Assembly (NCBI GenBank): GCA_018003015.1
Contig: JAGNEZ010000004.1
Location: 146,512-210,511, forward strand
Source of the DNA: Phycisphaerae bacterium
GTDB taxonomy: Bacteria; Planctomycetota; Phycisphaerae; UBA1845; PWPN01
Direction: 5' to 3'
DNA length: 64,000 nt
Shown here: positions 26,503 to 34,653 of the stretch, piece after piece
How positions within the stretch are numbered: position 1 is the first letter of the stretch
Layout: the number at the start of each line of letters is the position of its first letter
Notes under the pieces: generated by a model
The model's database searches: none
Seen by the model: the letters and a program-made list of their open reading frames with translations, nothing else
Told to the model about the DNA's origin: nothing
Translations under genes and position numbers: made by a program

Positions 26503-28245
26503 TCATTCCTTACCTCGCTGCGAGGCCATCTTGAGTTCCCGGGCGAGATCGTCAAGCGTGCCCTGTGCCCGGCGCCAGCGGAATAACCACCAGATGCCAC
26601 CAACGGCCATGAAGCTGATGATCATCGGCCCTATGCCCACGCGCAAGGTCTGGCTGAGACCCGGCCCCGGAGGCGTGATGATCGCGGTGACGTGGGCGGC
26701 TTGACAGCGCAGCGGGGTGGGATGCTCGGGTGCCGGCCGCTCCTTCAGCTTCAGGAGTTGCTCGAGTAGCGTCCCGCGCTGCCGCTGGAGCTGCAGGACC
26801 CGCGAGCTGCTTTGCCGCTGCGATTCCTGCACTGCCAGCAGGCCGACGATCTCGGCGATTCCGCCGATCATGGCCGTCTCGAGCTCAGACGCCCTCAGCT
26901 GGTTCTCCTCGTGCCGAAGACGCAGGCCTCCCAGTTGCTCTTCGTGTTTCGCCCGGAGATCCTGCAATGCGTGCTCGCGCAGTTGCGACTGGATTTCACC
27001 GCGCTGGCTGCTGACCCGATCACGCAGGCTGGCAACCATCTTGACCGTGGCCGCCAGCTGGGCGTTTTCGTTCTGCTGGACCAGTCGTGCCGCCGCCTGG
27101 GCCTTGTCCATGGCCTCCAGGGCCGGTTGAATCTGCTGGCTGAGATTGCGGTGCAGAATGATCCGTTTGGTGGGCTCGTCTCCCCCTTCCTTGATGGTGG
27201 TCAGGGCGACCTGGATCCGGGCACGGGCCTTGTCCCCCTCTTGCAGGAAGTCCTTGGCGGCCATCTCGAGCGCCGCCTGGCACACCGGGGCGTCGAACGC
27301 TGGGCCCGCCGCCTCCAGATCCTCCTTCTTGCTCCTCCAGGCATCGGCCAGCTCGCCGGTTGTCGTCGTCCAGGCCTGCAGTGCCTCCCGGATAGTCTGA
27401 AGCTGCTTGCGGACGTCCGGGTCGGAATCGGCCGGGACAGCGCCGCCCAGCCCTCCGGCCTTCTCGTCAACCGCGGACTTGGCGATTTCCAGTCGCTCCA
27501 TACTTGTGTCGAGCAGTTCGCGCAGGAGTTCGGCGAGCCGGCCTTGCCGCTGGTTGAAGGCCGTGGTATCCGCTTCGAGCCGCCGGAGAGCCTGGGCGCC
27601 CTCGTGGCTCGGCAGCGTGGCCGGCATCGTCGTCAGGGTGACCTGGTCGGCCGTCGGCGGCGGCTGCTTGAGTTGAACGGCGATCTCCTTGAGTCGGGCG
27701 GCGTTTTTTTGTCGCTCGGTCAGGGTCTGCTGGAGCGCGACCAGGAGGTCGGCCACACGGTGGGGTTGCGAAGCAGCCGGCTGGGACGCCGCAGCCAGCT
27801 GCCGATCACAATCGTCGATCAGACGACGCAGCCGGGCGTTCTCTGCCGCCACGGCCGGATCGATCGCGGGCCTGCTGGCCAGCTGGGAGTTGACCCGATC
27901 CACGATGTCCCGGGCAACACGGTCGACCGCCGCTACACCGGCCGTCGGGTTCTCGGCTTCCAGAGATAGCGTGAAGGTCCCTTGTTTCAGATCAACCTGA
28001 CTGGTCCATCTTCCATCCGTTCGAGCGTGGTCGCTCGCTCGGGCGATCGCCTGGCATCGCGTCAGCGTATCGGCGTCCTGAGGTGAGCCGATGATCGTGC
28101 CGCTGATGCGATAGGCCGGTGCGGCCGCGAGACCCGCCGAGATGAGCAGGATCAGGGTGCTCAGGAGCAGCGTGCCGCCGGCGAAAAAGACCACCATTCG
28201 CGGAGTGATATCGGTTCGATCCCCGAGCTTTGCATGACGAGCCAT
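26503..28245 (-). CDS. Wzz-shaped membrane protein with long coiled coil, unknown function
   Basis: 580 residues. One membrane helix near each end (about 17-42, VVFFAGGTLLLSTLILLISAG; and about 539-557, PMIISFMAVGGIWWLF) encloses about 490 residues rich in Ala, Gln, Glu and Leu that read as coiled coil (for example NAQLAATVKMVASLRDRVSS). This topology is that of polysaccharide co-polymerases (Wzz) and of GumC/EpsF-type proteins, but I see no clear Wzz motif and no tyrosine kinase domain. The start at 28245 has no close rival. A strong terminator follows. No polysaccharide genes are adjacent. Confidence 0.75.
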   Translation of the reverse strand: MARHAKLGDRTDITPRMVVFFAGGTLLLSTLILLISAGLAAAPAYRISGTIIGSPQDADTLTRCQAIARASDHARTDGRWTSQVDLKQGTFTLSLEAENPTAGVAAVDRVARDIVDRVNSQLASRPAIDPAVAAENARLRRLIDDCDRQLAAASQPAASQPHRVADLLVALQQTLTERQKNAARLKEIAVQLKQPPPTADQVTLTTMPATLPSHEGAQALRRLEADTTAFNQRQGRLAELLRELLDTSMERLEIAKSAVDEKAGGLGGAVPADSDPDVRKQLQTIREALQAWTTTTGELADAWRSKKEDLEAAGPAFDAPVCQAALEMAAKDFLQEGDKARARIQVALTTIKEGGDEPTKRIILHRNLSQQIQPALEAMDKAQAAARLVQQNENAQLAATVKMVASLRDRVSSQRGEIQSQLREHALQDLRAKHEEQLGGLRLRHEENQLRASELETAMIGGIAEIVGLLAVQESQRQSSSRVLQLQRQRGTLLEQLLKLKERPAPEHPTPLRCQAAHVTAIITPPGPGLSQTLRVGIGPMIISFMAVGGIWWLFRWRRAQGTLDDLARELKMASQRGKE

Positions 28246-28380
28246 GCCATCAGTCTATAGGTCGCCGGAACCGTGTACAAGCGACGACAATGAAGCGGCG
28301 AGACCGCGGGCCAGGCGGCGGTGTAGTCAGGTCAGGGGTCTGAAGAGACCTCGTGGCGCGCGTCCGAGAGGAGGTGCCTC

Positions 28381-28797
28381 ATGGACGGCGAAGCGGTCGC
28401 GTCTCGATCAAGCGAGCGGCGAGGCTTGTGGATCTGGTCGGCGGGAGCGGGCATTCTTTCCGGCGGACTGATGGCGGCCTGTGATGAGCCGGTCCACTTC
28501 CACCAAGCGGGCCGGGTTGCCTTGGTACCCTGGTTCGCGGCCATGTCACGCGTCACTGCCGGTGCGGCCTGGCTGTACGGCGCGCTGCTGGGTGTGATCT
28601 TCTATCGCATCAGCCTCGGCTGGCAGGTCGATCTGGCCGGTCGGAGGGTTTGGCAGCCATGGTCGTGTTCGCCGTTTGGATGGGCCGGTCGTTCCGAGTC
28701 GCTCGGTTGCTGGCGGATCGGTTCGATTCAGCGGCGATGTGGTGAGCTCTCGAGCTGCCATTTGTCGGTCAAAAGGTTCTACGCTGCAAGGGGCTGA
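28381..28797 (+). CDS. Small membrane protein, possibly frameshifted
   Basis: 138 codons. The start is well supported: GAGGAGGTG ends 4 bases before ATG 28381. Residues 15-35 (GLWIWSAGAGILSGGLMAA) and 58-76 (RVTAGAAWLYGALLGVIFYRI) look like membrane helices. After about residue 90 the translation turns to Trp/Ser/Cys/Arg-rich noise. Meanwhile the +2 frame at 28644-28745 codes for EGLAAMVVFAVWMGRSFRVA, a good third helix, then stops. This suggests a single-base indel near 28640-28650, real or a sequencing error. Confidence 0.5.
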   Translation: MDGEAVASRSSERRGLWIWSAGAGILSGGLMAACDEPVHFHQAGRVALVPWFAAMSRVTAGAAWLYGALLGVIFYRISLGWQVDLAGRRVWQPWSCSPFGWAGRSESLGCWRIGSIQRRCGELSSCHLSVKRFYAARG

Positions 28798-28880
28798 CCC
28801 GATACCGGTTCGCCTACGCGGCTTTCCGCTAGTCGCAGTCGCCAGGTGCGTGGTGTGACCGGATGGTGGCGGTGGGGGAT

Positions 28881-29525
28881 CTACGTGTTGTCGCTGTTTG
28901 TGGGATGGCTCGAAGAAACGGGCCGCCGCGTGACCCGCACCATCTCGCCCTTGTCCTCCATCACGCTGCCGTCGGGATTGAGCGTTCGTTCGGTCACCCT
29001 CATCCGGTCATCGCTGACCCGCTCGGTGATCCGCGTGCTCTTGTGGCCGCTGTGCCATTCCCAGGCGACAGTCTCCTTGCCCTTGTCGCGCGTCCCCTTG
29101 CCTTGAGCCACGCACCGCAGGTTGTCGAACAGAAAGCCGATCACCTCGCCGGTTTGCTGGTCGATCGTGTATACCTCGAGTGACTGGTAGCCCGAACGCC
29201 GGAATCGCTCGATTTCCTCGTCGGTGGCGTGCATGTGCTTCTTGAGGTAGTCGGGGTTCAACTCGGTGATCTTGGCGTCGCCGCGGCAGATCAGGAATTG
29301 ACCGCCGAGGGCCAACTCGATGTGGGCCGTGCCGGAGCCTTTTCCACTGTCGGATGTGCCGGCTCCCTCCCAGTCGCCGACCATCCACTTCGTCCAATCG
29401 TCCGTTAAGGGGAGAGGCATGAACATGGTTTTTCGAACCTCCGTATCAGTGTCTTTCTTCGAGTCCGTGTCAGGCAGGGCGAGGGCTGCCGCCGCGGTCC
29501 ACAGCAGTAGTGATCGGCTTTTCAT
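28881..29525 (-). CDS. Exported DUF1579-like hypothetical protein
   Basis: 214 residues with a signal peptide (MKSRSLLLWTAAAALALPD, residues 1-19). The mature domain starts with WTKWMVGDWEGAGTSDSGKG and runs through AHIELALGGQFLICRGD and SLEVYTIDQQTGEVIGFLFD, the layout of small lipocalin-like 'DUF1579' exported proteins. ATG 29525 gives the signal peptide; a longer frame to 29693 is unconserved. Function unknown. It is the first of a run of small genes between 28.9 and 31.1 kb. Confidence 0.72.
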   Translation of the reverse strand: MKSRSLLLWTAAAALALPDTDSKKDTDTEVRKTMFMPLPLTDDWTKWMVGDWEGAGTSDSGKGSGTAHIELALGGQFLICRGDAKITELNPDYLKKHMHATDEEIERFRRSGYQSLEVYTIDQQTGEVIGFLFDNLRCVAQGKGTRDKGKETVAWEWHSGHKSTRITERVSDDRMRVTERTLNPDGSVMEDKGEMVRVTRRPVSSSHPTNSDNT

Positions 29526-29593
29526 GGGAGCACCAGCGCCTTGCCGCCTTGTTTGAACGCCCTGAAGATGCCCACGGAACAAACCTCTCGTTT

Positions 29594-29965
29594 TTATCTC
29601 ACCGTCTCGAAAGCATCCGTCTGGAAACTCTCGCCGCCGCAGTAGATGCACCGTGGGTGCTTCCGGCTGAGCGTTCGCCCGCACCGTTGGCATCGTTGGG
29701 TCTGGTGGGCAGTGAGCTTGCCATCCAGACGGCCGTCGCGAAGATCGAGTTCCTTCACCTTATCGACCAGATGGCTGTCCTCGAGTCCGTGCTGGGCCCG
29801 AACGAGTTCCCACAGGGCCCGGTTGATCAGCAACAGACGATCGACATCCGCCTCCAGTTGACGAATCCGGATGGATGCATCCGCTGCTCGGTGTCTGGCG
29901 CAGGCTGCGTCGGCGGGGGCTTGTGACATCGGCGATTGCTGCGCCCACCACAACATCTCAAACAT
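29594..29965 (-). CDS. Small coiled-coil/zinc-ribbon protein
   Basis: 123 residues. An N-terminal part with a few aromatic residues (MFEMLWWAQQ) is followed by a likely short coiled coil (ASIRIRQLEADVDRLLLINRALWELV). It ends in a zinc ribbon CQRCGRTLSRKHPRCIYCG (two CxxC pairs, 15 apart). GAGGGAGC lies a few bases before ATG 29965. It may bind a partner through the coil and metal at the tail; no family name is recognised. It lies between the DUF1579-like gene and a divergent membrane zinc-ribbon gene. Confidence 0.72.
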   Translation of the reverse strand: MFEMLWWAQQSPMSQAPADAACARHRAADASIRIRQLEADVDRLLLINRALWELVRAQHGLEDSHLVDKVKELDLRDGRLDGKLTAHQTQRCQRCGRTLSRKHPRCIYCGGESFQTDAFETVR

Positions 29966-30150
29966 GGTAGCTCCCTCGGTTGCTATCGATCGCGTCGGAC
30001 GGCATGATGGGAATCGATCTGATTCCTCCCGCCCATTGTACCCCAGCCGAGGCAGGCCTGCATCCCGCGGAGGCAGTTGGCCGGAGAAGTTGGTACAATG
30101 GACCACGGTTGCTGCACGACGTTGCTGTGACGTGGCACGGAGGAAGCTCG

Positions 30151-30702
30151 GTGTCCGAACCGCCGATACGCCAGCCTGAAGAAGATTACGGCCGCCTGGC
30201 GTCGCCCGATCCGATCGTGCCGCGCGGGACGGAGGGGGACGAACTGATCCGGTGGTGGCGGCCAGGGTGGGGTGAACTGGTTCGTTACGTGGGGTACCGA
30301 TGGGTGTATCTGGTGCCGGCGGTTGTCCTGCTGATCCTCGGATTGGCCAGTCTGTTCTTCACACCCGTGGCGGGTTCACTCGCCTTCCTGGGCGTCAAGA
30401 TGATCGGGGTGGGCGTCGCGGTGGCCGTTTCCCTGACTGTCTATGTCGTTCGGGTGGCGGTGCAGGCCCGAACCGAGCCCTTCTGCATCTTCTGCGGCTA
30501 CGACCTGACCGGTTTGCCCGACCACTATCGCTGCCCGGAGTGCGGCCGTCAGTACACCTGGGAACTCATCGCCGAATACCGGCGCGACCCTCAGTCGTTC
30601 ATCCACCGCTGGAAGGCGCTGCGGAAGCTGCCGGAGTCCTATCCGCCATTCGCGGCCGGCGCGGTCCCACGCCGGCGCCGGGCCAAGGATGGCACGGAGT
30701 GA
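30151..30702 (+). CDS. Membrane protein with C-terminal zinc ribbon
   Basis: 183 residues. GTG 30151 has GGAGG about 9 bases upstream; the longer frame from 29980 overlaps the neighbouring gene start. Two membrane helices (about 48-66 VYLVPAVVLLILGLASLFF; about 73-97 SLAFLGVKMIGVGVAVAVSLTV) are followed by CIFCGYDLTGL..HYRCPECGRQY, a zinc ribbon. Such 'CGYDLTG..CPECG' proteins are common and uncharacterised in Phycisphaerae. A basic tail (PRRRRAKDG) ends it. Confidence 0.8.
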   Translation: MSEPPIRQPEEDYGRLASPDPIVPRGTEGDELIRWWRPGWGELVRYVGYRWVYLVPAVVLLILGLASLFFTPVAGSLAFLGVKMIGVGVAVAVSLTVYVVRVAVQARTEPFCIFCGYDLTGLPDHYRCPECGRQYTWELIAEYRRDPQSFIHRWKALRKLPESYPPFAAGAVPRRRRAKDGTE

Positions 30703-30739
30703 TGCCGAGGTGGTGCCGGGCAGCCGCGTCCAGCGAGGG

Positions 30740-31078
30740 TCAGCCCCTCTCCGGTTCGATCACCACCGCCGTTCCGTAGCAGAGCACTTCCGTGGCACTG
30801 AACTTGCTCGCCACCTCGGAAGCGTCAAACCGGAGCCCCACCACGGCGTTGGCCCCCAAGGCGATCGCGTGGTCCACGAGAAGCTCGTAGGCCTGCTGGC
30901 GAGCTTGCTCGCACATCTCGGTGTAGGCCCCGATTCGCCCGCCGACGATCGACTTGAGTCCGCCGAGAATGCCCTGCGAGATCGTGGGTGCGCGAACGGT
31001 AATGCCGCGCACAACACCCAGGTACCGGCTGATCCGATAGCCTTCAACGCTGAACGTTGTTGTCGTGGGAATCGACAT
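30740..31078 (-). CDS. ybjQ: YbjQ family (UPF0145) protein
   Basis: 112 residues, usual size. The conserved sequence GYRISRYLGVVRGITVRAP starts the domain and LLVDHAIALGANAVVGLRFD is its hallmark helix. The family forms pentameric rings and has been called a heavy-metal-binding domain, but the role is unproven. AGGAG lies 8 bases before ATG 31078. It is convergent with the membrane zinc-ribbon gene, 37 bases apart. Confidence 0.93.
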   Translation of the reverse strand: MSIPTTTTFSVEGYRISRYLGVVRGITVRAPTISQGILGGLKSIVGGRIGAYTEMCEQARQQAYELLVDHAIALGANAVVGLRFDASEVASKFSATEVLCYGTAVVIEPERG

Positions 31079-31147
31079 GGCGAATGCTCCTGATACAACT
31101 TCACTGGGCCCGCATCACTCCACGGCGATGGGGCCGCCAGAGGTCTT

Positions 31148-33220
31148 CTATGGCTTGCCTGCCGGTCTGCCGGCCGGTGGCCACGAGGCCCGAAGCTCGT
31201 CCTTGTATAGCCCGATCTTCTCCACCGGGATCTGCTTGAATCCCAGCTTGAACGCCGGTGAGTCGTCCTTGAGCCGGAAATCGCCCTTGGCCGGGTCAAC
31301 AAAGTGCGGGTCCTGGTCCACCAGGTTGTCCTTCACGGTCACGACCTTGTCGGTCAAGCCGTCGAGAAGGTCAAGCCATCGGCCGCCGGTCGAGATGTTG
31401 CGAACCACCGCGTTGTACTTGGCCAGGGCGGGTTCATCCTGGTAGAGGGTCAGTAGCTCGGGGTACCGCGTGCTCCAGGGCGGATCCTGGTAGGGCACCT
31501 GTTTGAGCCGCTCAACCAGCGTATTGTCGGTCTGGTCAAAGTAATACTTCGCCCAGCCCAGGCCGCGTGAATCGACGTGGACGGCCGGCTTGCAGTCGAC
31601 GAAAACGTTGTTCTCCACGGTGTTGTTTCGCCCGCCGCCCACGAGGATGCCTCGCCCTCCGCGGTAGCAGATGTTGCCGAACACGGTCGTGCCGCTGGCC
31701 CAGTCGTCGAGGTAGATCGACTGCACGCCCACGTTGCCGGAAAACCTGCCGACGTGGTGGAAGTAGTTGTACCGGATGAGATTGCCGCGCCAGGTCCAGT
31801 CCCGCCCCATGTAGAACGCGCCGGCATCGTCGGTATCCATGCAGACGGTGTGGATCTCGTTGAGCTCGATGAGGTGTTCGTTGCCACTGAGGCCCAGAGC
31901 CATGTGCGGGGCGTCATGGATGAGGTTGTTGGCGATGCGGTTGCCGACGCCCGAGGTGCTGACGGCCGTGCGATAAGTCTTGCTGGTCCGGCTGTAGTCG
32001 TAAATGTGATTGTTGACCGCATAGTGCATGCCCGGGGCGAGCGTCTTTCGGTCGCCGCCGTTGAGGGTGATGCCCCCGTCGCCGGTGTCGTGGATGTCGC
32101 AGCCGACCACGCCGTTCTCCGTGCCGCCGGAGATGGTCACCGCCTGGCCGCCCAGGTTCCGCAGCGTGCAGCCGGCAACGAGGTTGCACGAGCCATCCTT
32201 CACGGTGATGGCCGTGCCCCGGCTGAACTCCAGGCGCAGGCCGCGGATGGTGATGTAAGAAACACTGCTCAGGGTGACGATGCGCTCGGTGACGGATACG
32301 AACGCCTTCGCCGAGTCGATCGCCGCCGGCGGCCAGAAGTAGAGGATGCCCGCACCGCGGTCGAGGTACCATTCGCCGGGCGAGTCGAGTTCGGCCAGCA
32401 GATTCAGTGCACAGTAGCGCTGGCCCGTGCGGTAGCCGTAGTGATGGTAGGGGGGCACGGTCGAGATGATGCGCTTCTCGGTGTCGATCGAATCCACCTT
32501 CTCGTAAGCGTCGGCCCAGTCCCAGAACCAGTAGCCCAGCAGCCTGATGTCCGGTTCCCCCTTCCAGCGACTCGGGCGGTCGCCCTCGTAGGTGAACTTG
32601 CCGATCTTGTCGCCTTTGTGGCCGTGAATCTGCGTGGGCTCACCGCCGACCACGTTGACGATCCGCACGAAACCCTCGTTCGGCCAGCGGGCCAGGGTCA
32701 TGGGCTTGTCCTGGAAGAACAGCTCGAACCGCTGGCCCGCTTTCACCACTTCACCGAAGTCGCTGACACCCAGGGCTTTCACGTCCGCCTGGTAGACCTG
32801 GTCCTTGGCCGCCGGGTCGAGCCGGGCAAGAACGGCTCCGTCCGTGACTCTCCTGAAGCCGGTCACCTCGCGCCCGCCGATCAGTCGAGCCTGTTCGCTC
32901 TGCCAGGCGCGGTAGGTGATTGGCGCGTCCTTGCTGCCGCTGTCGACCGCGGTGAGCTCGAACGGCCGGGAGAGAGCATGCACCCCGCCCCGCAGAAACA
33001 CGTTGACCGGCCCCGCTGGCAACGTGTTGTCCTTCTTCAGGCGGCGGATCTCATCGCGGGCTCGTTCCAGTGTGGCGTACGGGCCGTCCCGGCCGTCACC
33101 GGTCGGAGCGGCCAGCCTGCCGCTCCAGCCGTCGTTGCCGCCCGTGGCGACGAACAGGTCGAAACCGAGAACCGGGGATGTCGACAGCATCATGACCAGG
33201 GTGAGCAAGGAGGGTCGCAT
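31148..33220 (-). CDS. Exported right-handed beta-helix protein (GH141-like)
   Basis: 690 residues with a signal peptide (1-19). DLFVATGGNDGWSGRLA..DGPYATLERARDEIR and VFLRGGVHALSRPFELTAVD are the N-terminal region shared by GH141-like and related polysaccharide-active proteins. From about 290 on, short parallel-helix turns repeat (SYITIRGLRLEFSRG, NLVAGCTLRNLGG, NGVVGCDIHDTGDGG, NHIYDYS, NLIHDA). AAGGAG lies 7 bases before ATG 33220. The most likely role is cleavage of a plant, algal or bacterial polysaccharide outside the cytoplasm, but the substrate is not determined. Confidence 0.83.
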   Translation of the reverse strand: MRPSLLTLVMMLSTSPVLGFDLFVATGGNDGWSGRLAAPTGDGRDGPYATLERARDEIRRLKKDNTLPAGPVNVFLRGGVHALSRPFELTAVDSGSKDAPITYRAWQSEQARLIGGREVTGFRRVTDGAVLARLDPAAKDQVYQADVKALGVSDFGEVVKAGQRFELFFQDKPMTLARWPNEGFVRIVNVVGGEPTQIHGHKGDKIGKFTYEGDRPSRWKGEPDIRLLGYWFWDWADAYEKVDSIDTEKRIISTVPPYHHYGYRTGQRYCALNLLAELDSPGEWYLDRGAGILYFWPPAAIDSAKAFVSVTERIVTLSSVSYITIRGLRLEFSRGTAITVKDGSCNLVAGCTLRNLGGQAVTISGGTENGVVGCDIHDTGDGGITLNGGDRKTLAPGMHYAVNNHIYDYSRTSKTYRTAVSTSGVGNRIANNLIHDAPHMALGLSGNEHLIELNEIHTVCMDTDDAGAFYMGRDWTWRGNLIRYNYFHHVGRFSGNVGVQSIYLDDWASGTTVFGNICYRGGRGILVGGGRNNTVENNVFVDCKPAVHVDSRGLGWAKYYFDQTDNTLVERLKQVPYQDPPWSTRYPELLTLYQDEPALAKYNAVVRNISTGGRWLDLLDGLTDKVVTVKDNLVDQDPHFVDPAKGDFRLKDDSPAFKLGFKQIPVEKIGLYKDELRASWPPAGRPAGKP

Positions 33221-33368
33221 CGCAGGGCTCCTTCAAGGGTAGACACGTGCTCACCGGTTTAATCGGGTTTTCACTGCCATGCAAGGGGTGCCGGGTGCTC
33301 GCCAGGGTGATCGAGTAGAATCGGGGTCCAGCCGCACGAGACGGGGCGGTTGCCCAGGAGACCTGAGA

Positions 33369-34490
33369 ATGCCATCGGATACTGCCGAGTGCCAGGAGAA
33401 ACGTGGACGCGTTGTCGAGTACCTCGACAGTCATTGCCTGGACGCCGTCGTCCTCACGCGGCGGTGCAATTTCGCCTGGTTCACGGGGGGAGGTCTGAAC
33501 CATGTGGGCACGGGCGGGGAAGTGGGCGCAGCCTCGCTGGTGATCAGTCGTCCGAAGCGGACGGTGTGTGTGACCAGCTGGATCGAAGAGCGGCGGGTTC
33601 TCGACGAGGAGCTGAGCGTACTCGGATTCGCGGTTCATGCCTGCCCTTGGCACGATCCGGAGTCGGCAGCACGTTTGTGGCGAGTTGTGCTGGGTGACCT
33701 GCGGGCGGCATGCGACGTGCGAGTAGCCGGCTTGCCGGAGACCGTTGCCCTCCTCGGAGGTGATTTCGATTGCCTCCGCTGGTCGCTGACGGATGGGGAA
33801 ACGGCGAGGATCCACGCCTTGGCTCGGGAGACGGCCGCGTGCCTGGAGGAGACTTGTCGGCGGGCTCGTCGCGGCATGACCGAGCACCAACTGGCCGGCA
33901 GACTGGCCGGTTCGCTGCTCGAGCGGGGGATCCGGGTGCCAACCCTCCTGGCCGCGGCCGACGACCGCGCTGCCCGCTATCGGCATCCGATTCCGACGAC
34001 CGCCAGGTTCGACCGGTACGGCTTGGTCGCCGTCGGGGCCGAACGCGGGGGCCTCATCGTCTCGTGCACCCGGTTGTTCTCGTTCGGGCCCATCGATGAG
34101 GATCTGCGCCGCCGTCACGAATCGGTGTGTCGGGTGGATGCGGCCATGATCGGAGCTACCCGCCCATGCAGCACGCTCGGAGAGGTCTTCGCGGTCGCCC
34201 AGCGGATGTACGCGGAGACGGGATTCCCGGACGAGTGGCGGCGGCATCATCAAGGCGGCTCGACCGGCTACCTTCCTCGCGAGGTCAAGGCCGTTCCGGG
34301 CGATACCACTCCCGTGTTGTCTGGCCAGGCCTTCGCCTGGAATCCCTCCATCGCCGGAACCAAGAGCGAGGACACGATCCTCACCGACCTGCTGGAGAGC
34401 GAGATCCTGACCGCCACCGGAGCATGGCCGACCACGTCGTATCCCGGCGGAGGAAAGACGTATCCACGCTGCGATATCATGGAACTCTGA
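33369..34490 (+). CDS. M24 (creatinase/prolidase-fold) protein lacking metal ligands
   Basis: 373 residues with the two-domain layout of Xaa-Pro peptidases. AGGAG lies 8 bases before ATG 33369. The catalytic domain keeps the fold landmarks: RHPIPT (205-210), HHQGGSTGY (293-301) and FAWNPSIAGTKSEDTIL (322-338). Against the classical five ligands, both Asp are gone (LVAVGAE at 219-225; VSCTR at 231-235) and the first Glu is Asn325; only His and the last Glu (Glu334) remain. So it is predicted not to bind the two metals. The 'RHP..HHQGG..AFAWNP..GTKSED' pattern may mark a wider family of non-peptidase members. Substrate unknown. Confidence 0.8.
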   Translation: MPSDTAECQEKRGRVVEYLDSHCLDAVVLTRRCNFAWFTGGGLNHVGTGGEVGAASLVISRPKRTVCVTSWIEERRVLDEELSVLGFAVHACPWHDPESAARLWRVVLGDLRAACDVRVAGLPETVALLGGDFDCLRWSLTDGETARIHALARETAACLEETCRRARRGMTEHQLAGRLAGSLLERGIRVPTLLAAADDRAARYRHPIPTTARFDRYGLVAVGAERGGLIVSCTRLFSFGPIDEDLRRRHESVCRVDAAMIGATRPCSTLGEVFAVAQRMYAETGFPDEWRRHHQGGSTGYLPREVKAVPGDTTPVLSGQAFAWNPSIAGTKSEDTILTDLLESEILTATGAWPTTSYPGGGKTYPRCDIMEL

Positions 34491-34653
34491 AGAGCGGCAG
34501 GGGTCTCGGCTGGAAGAGAATCCACCAGGTGCGGCTCGGCGGGTTGCGTCTGTCCGGCCCGCCGAGAGCTGTGCCAGTCGGAGGCGTCTGCTTCCGGCGC
34601 AGCTGGGCGCCGCCCCCCCGAAGGTCGCCCGGTCCGGTGCCCGACCGTGATCC

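Noticed and set aside
26266..26586. 106-codon frame downstream of btpA
   Set aside because: It runs through the minus-strand terminator and the end of the Wzz-shaped gene and has no ribosome site.
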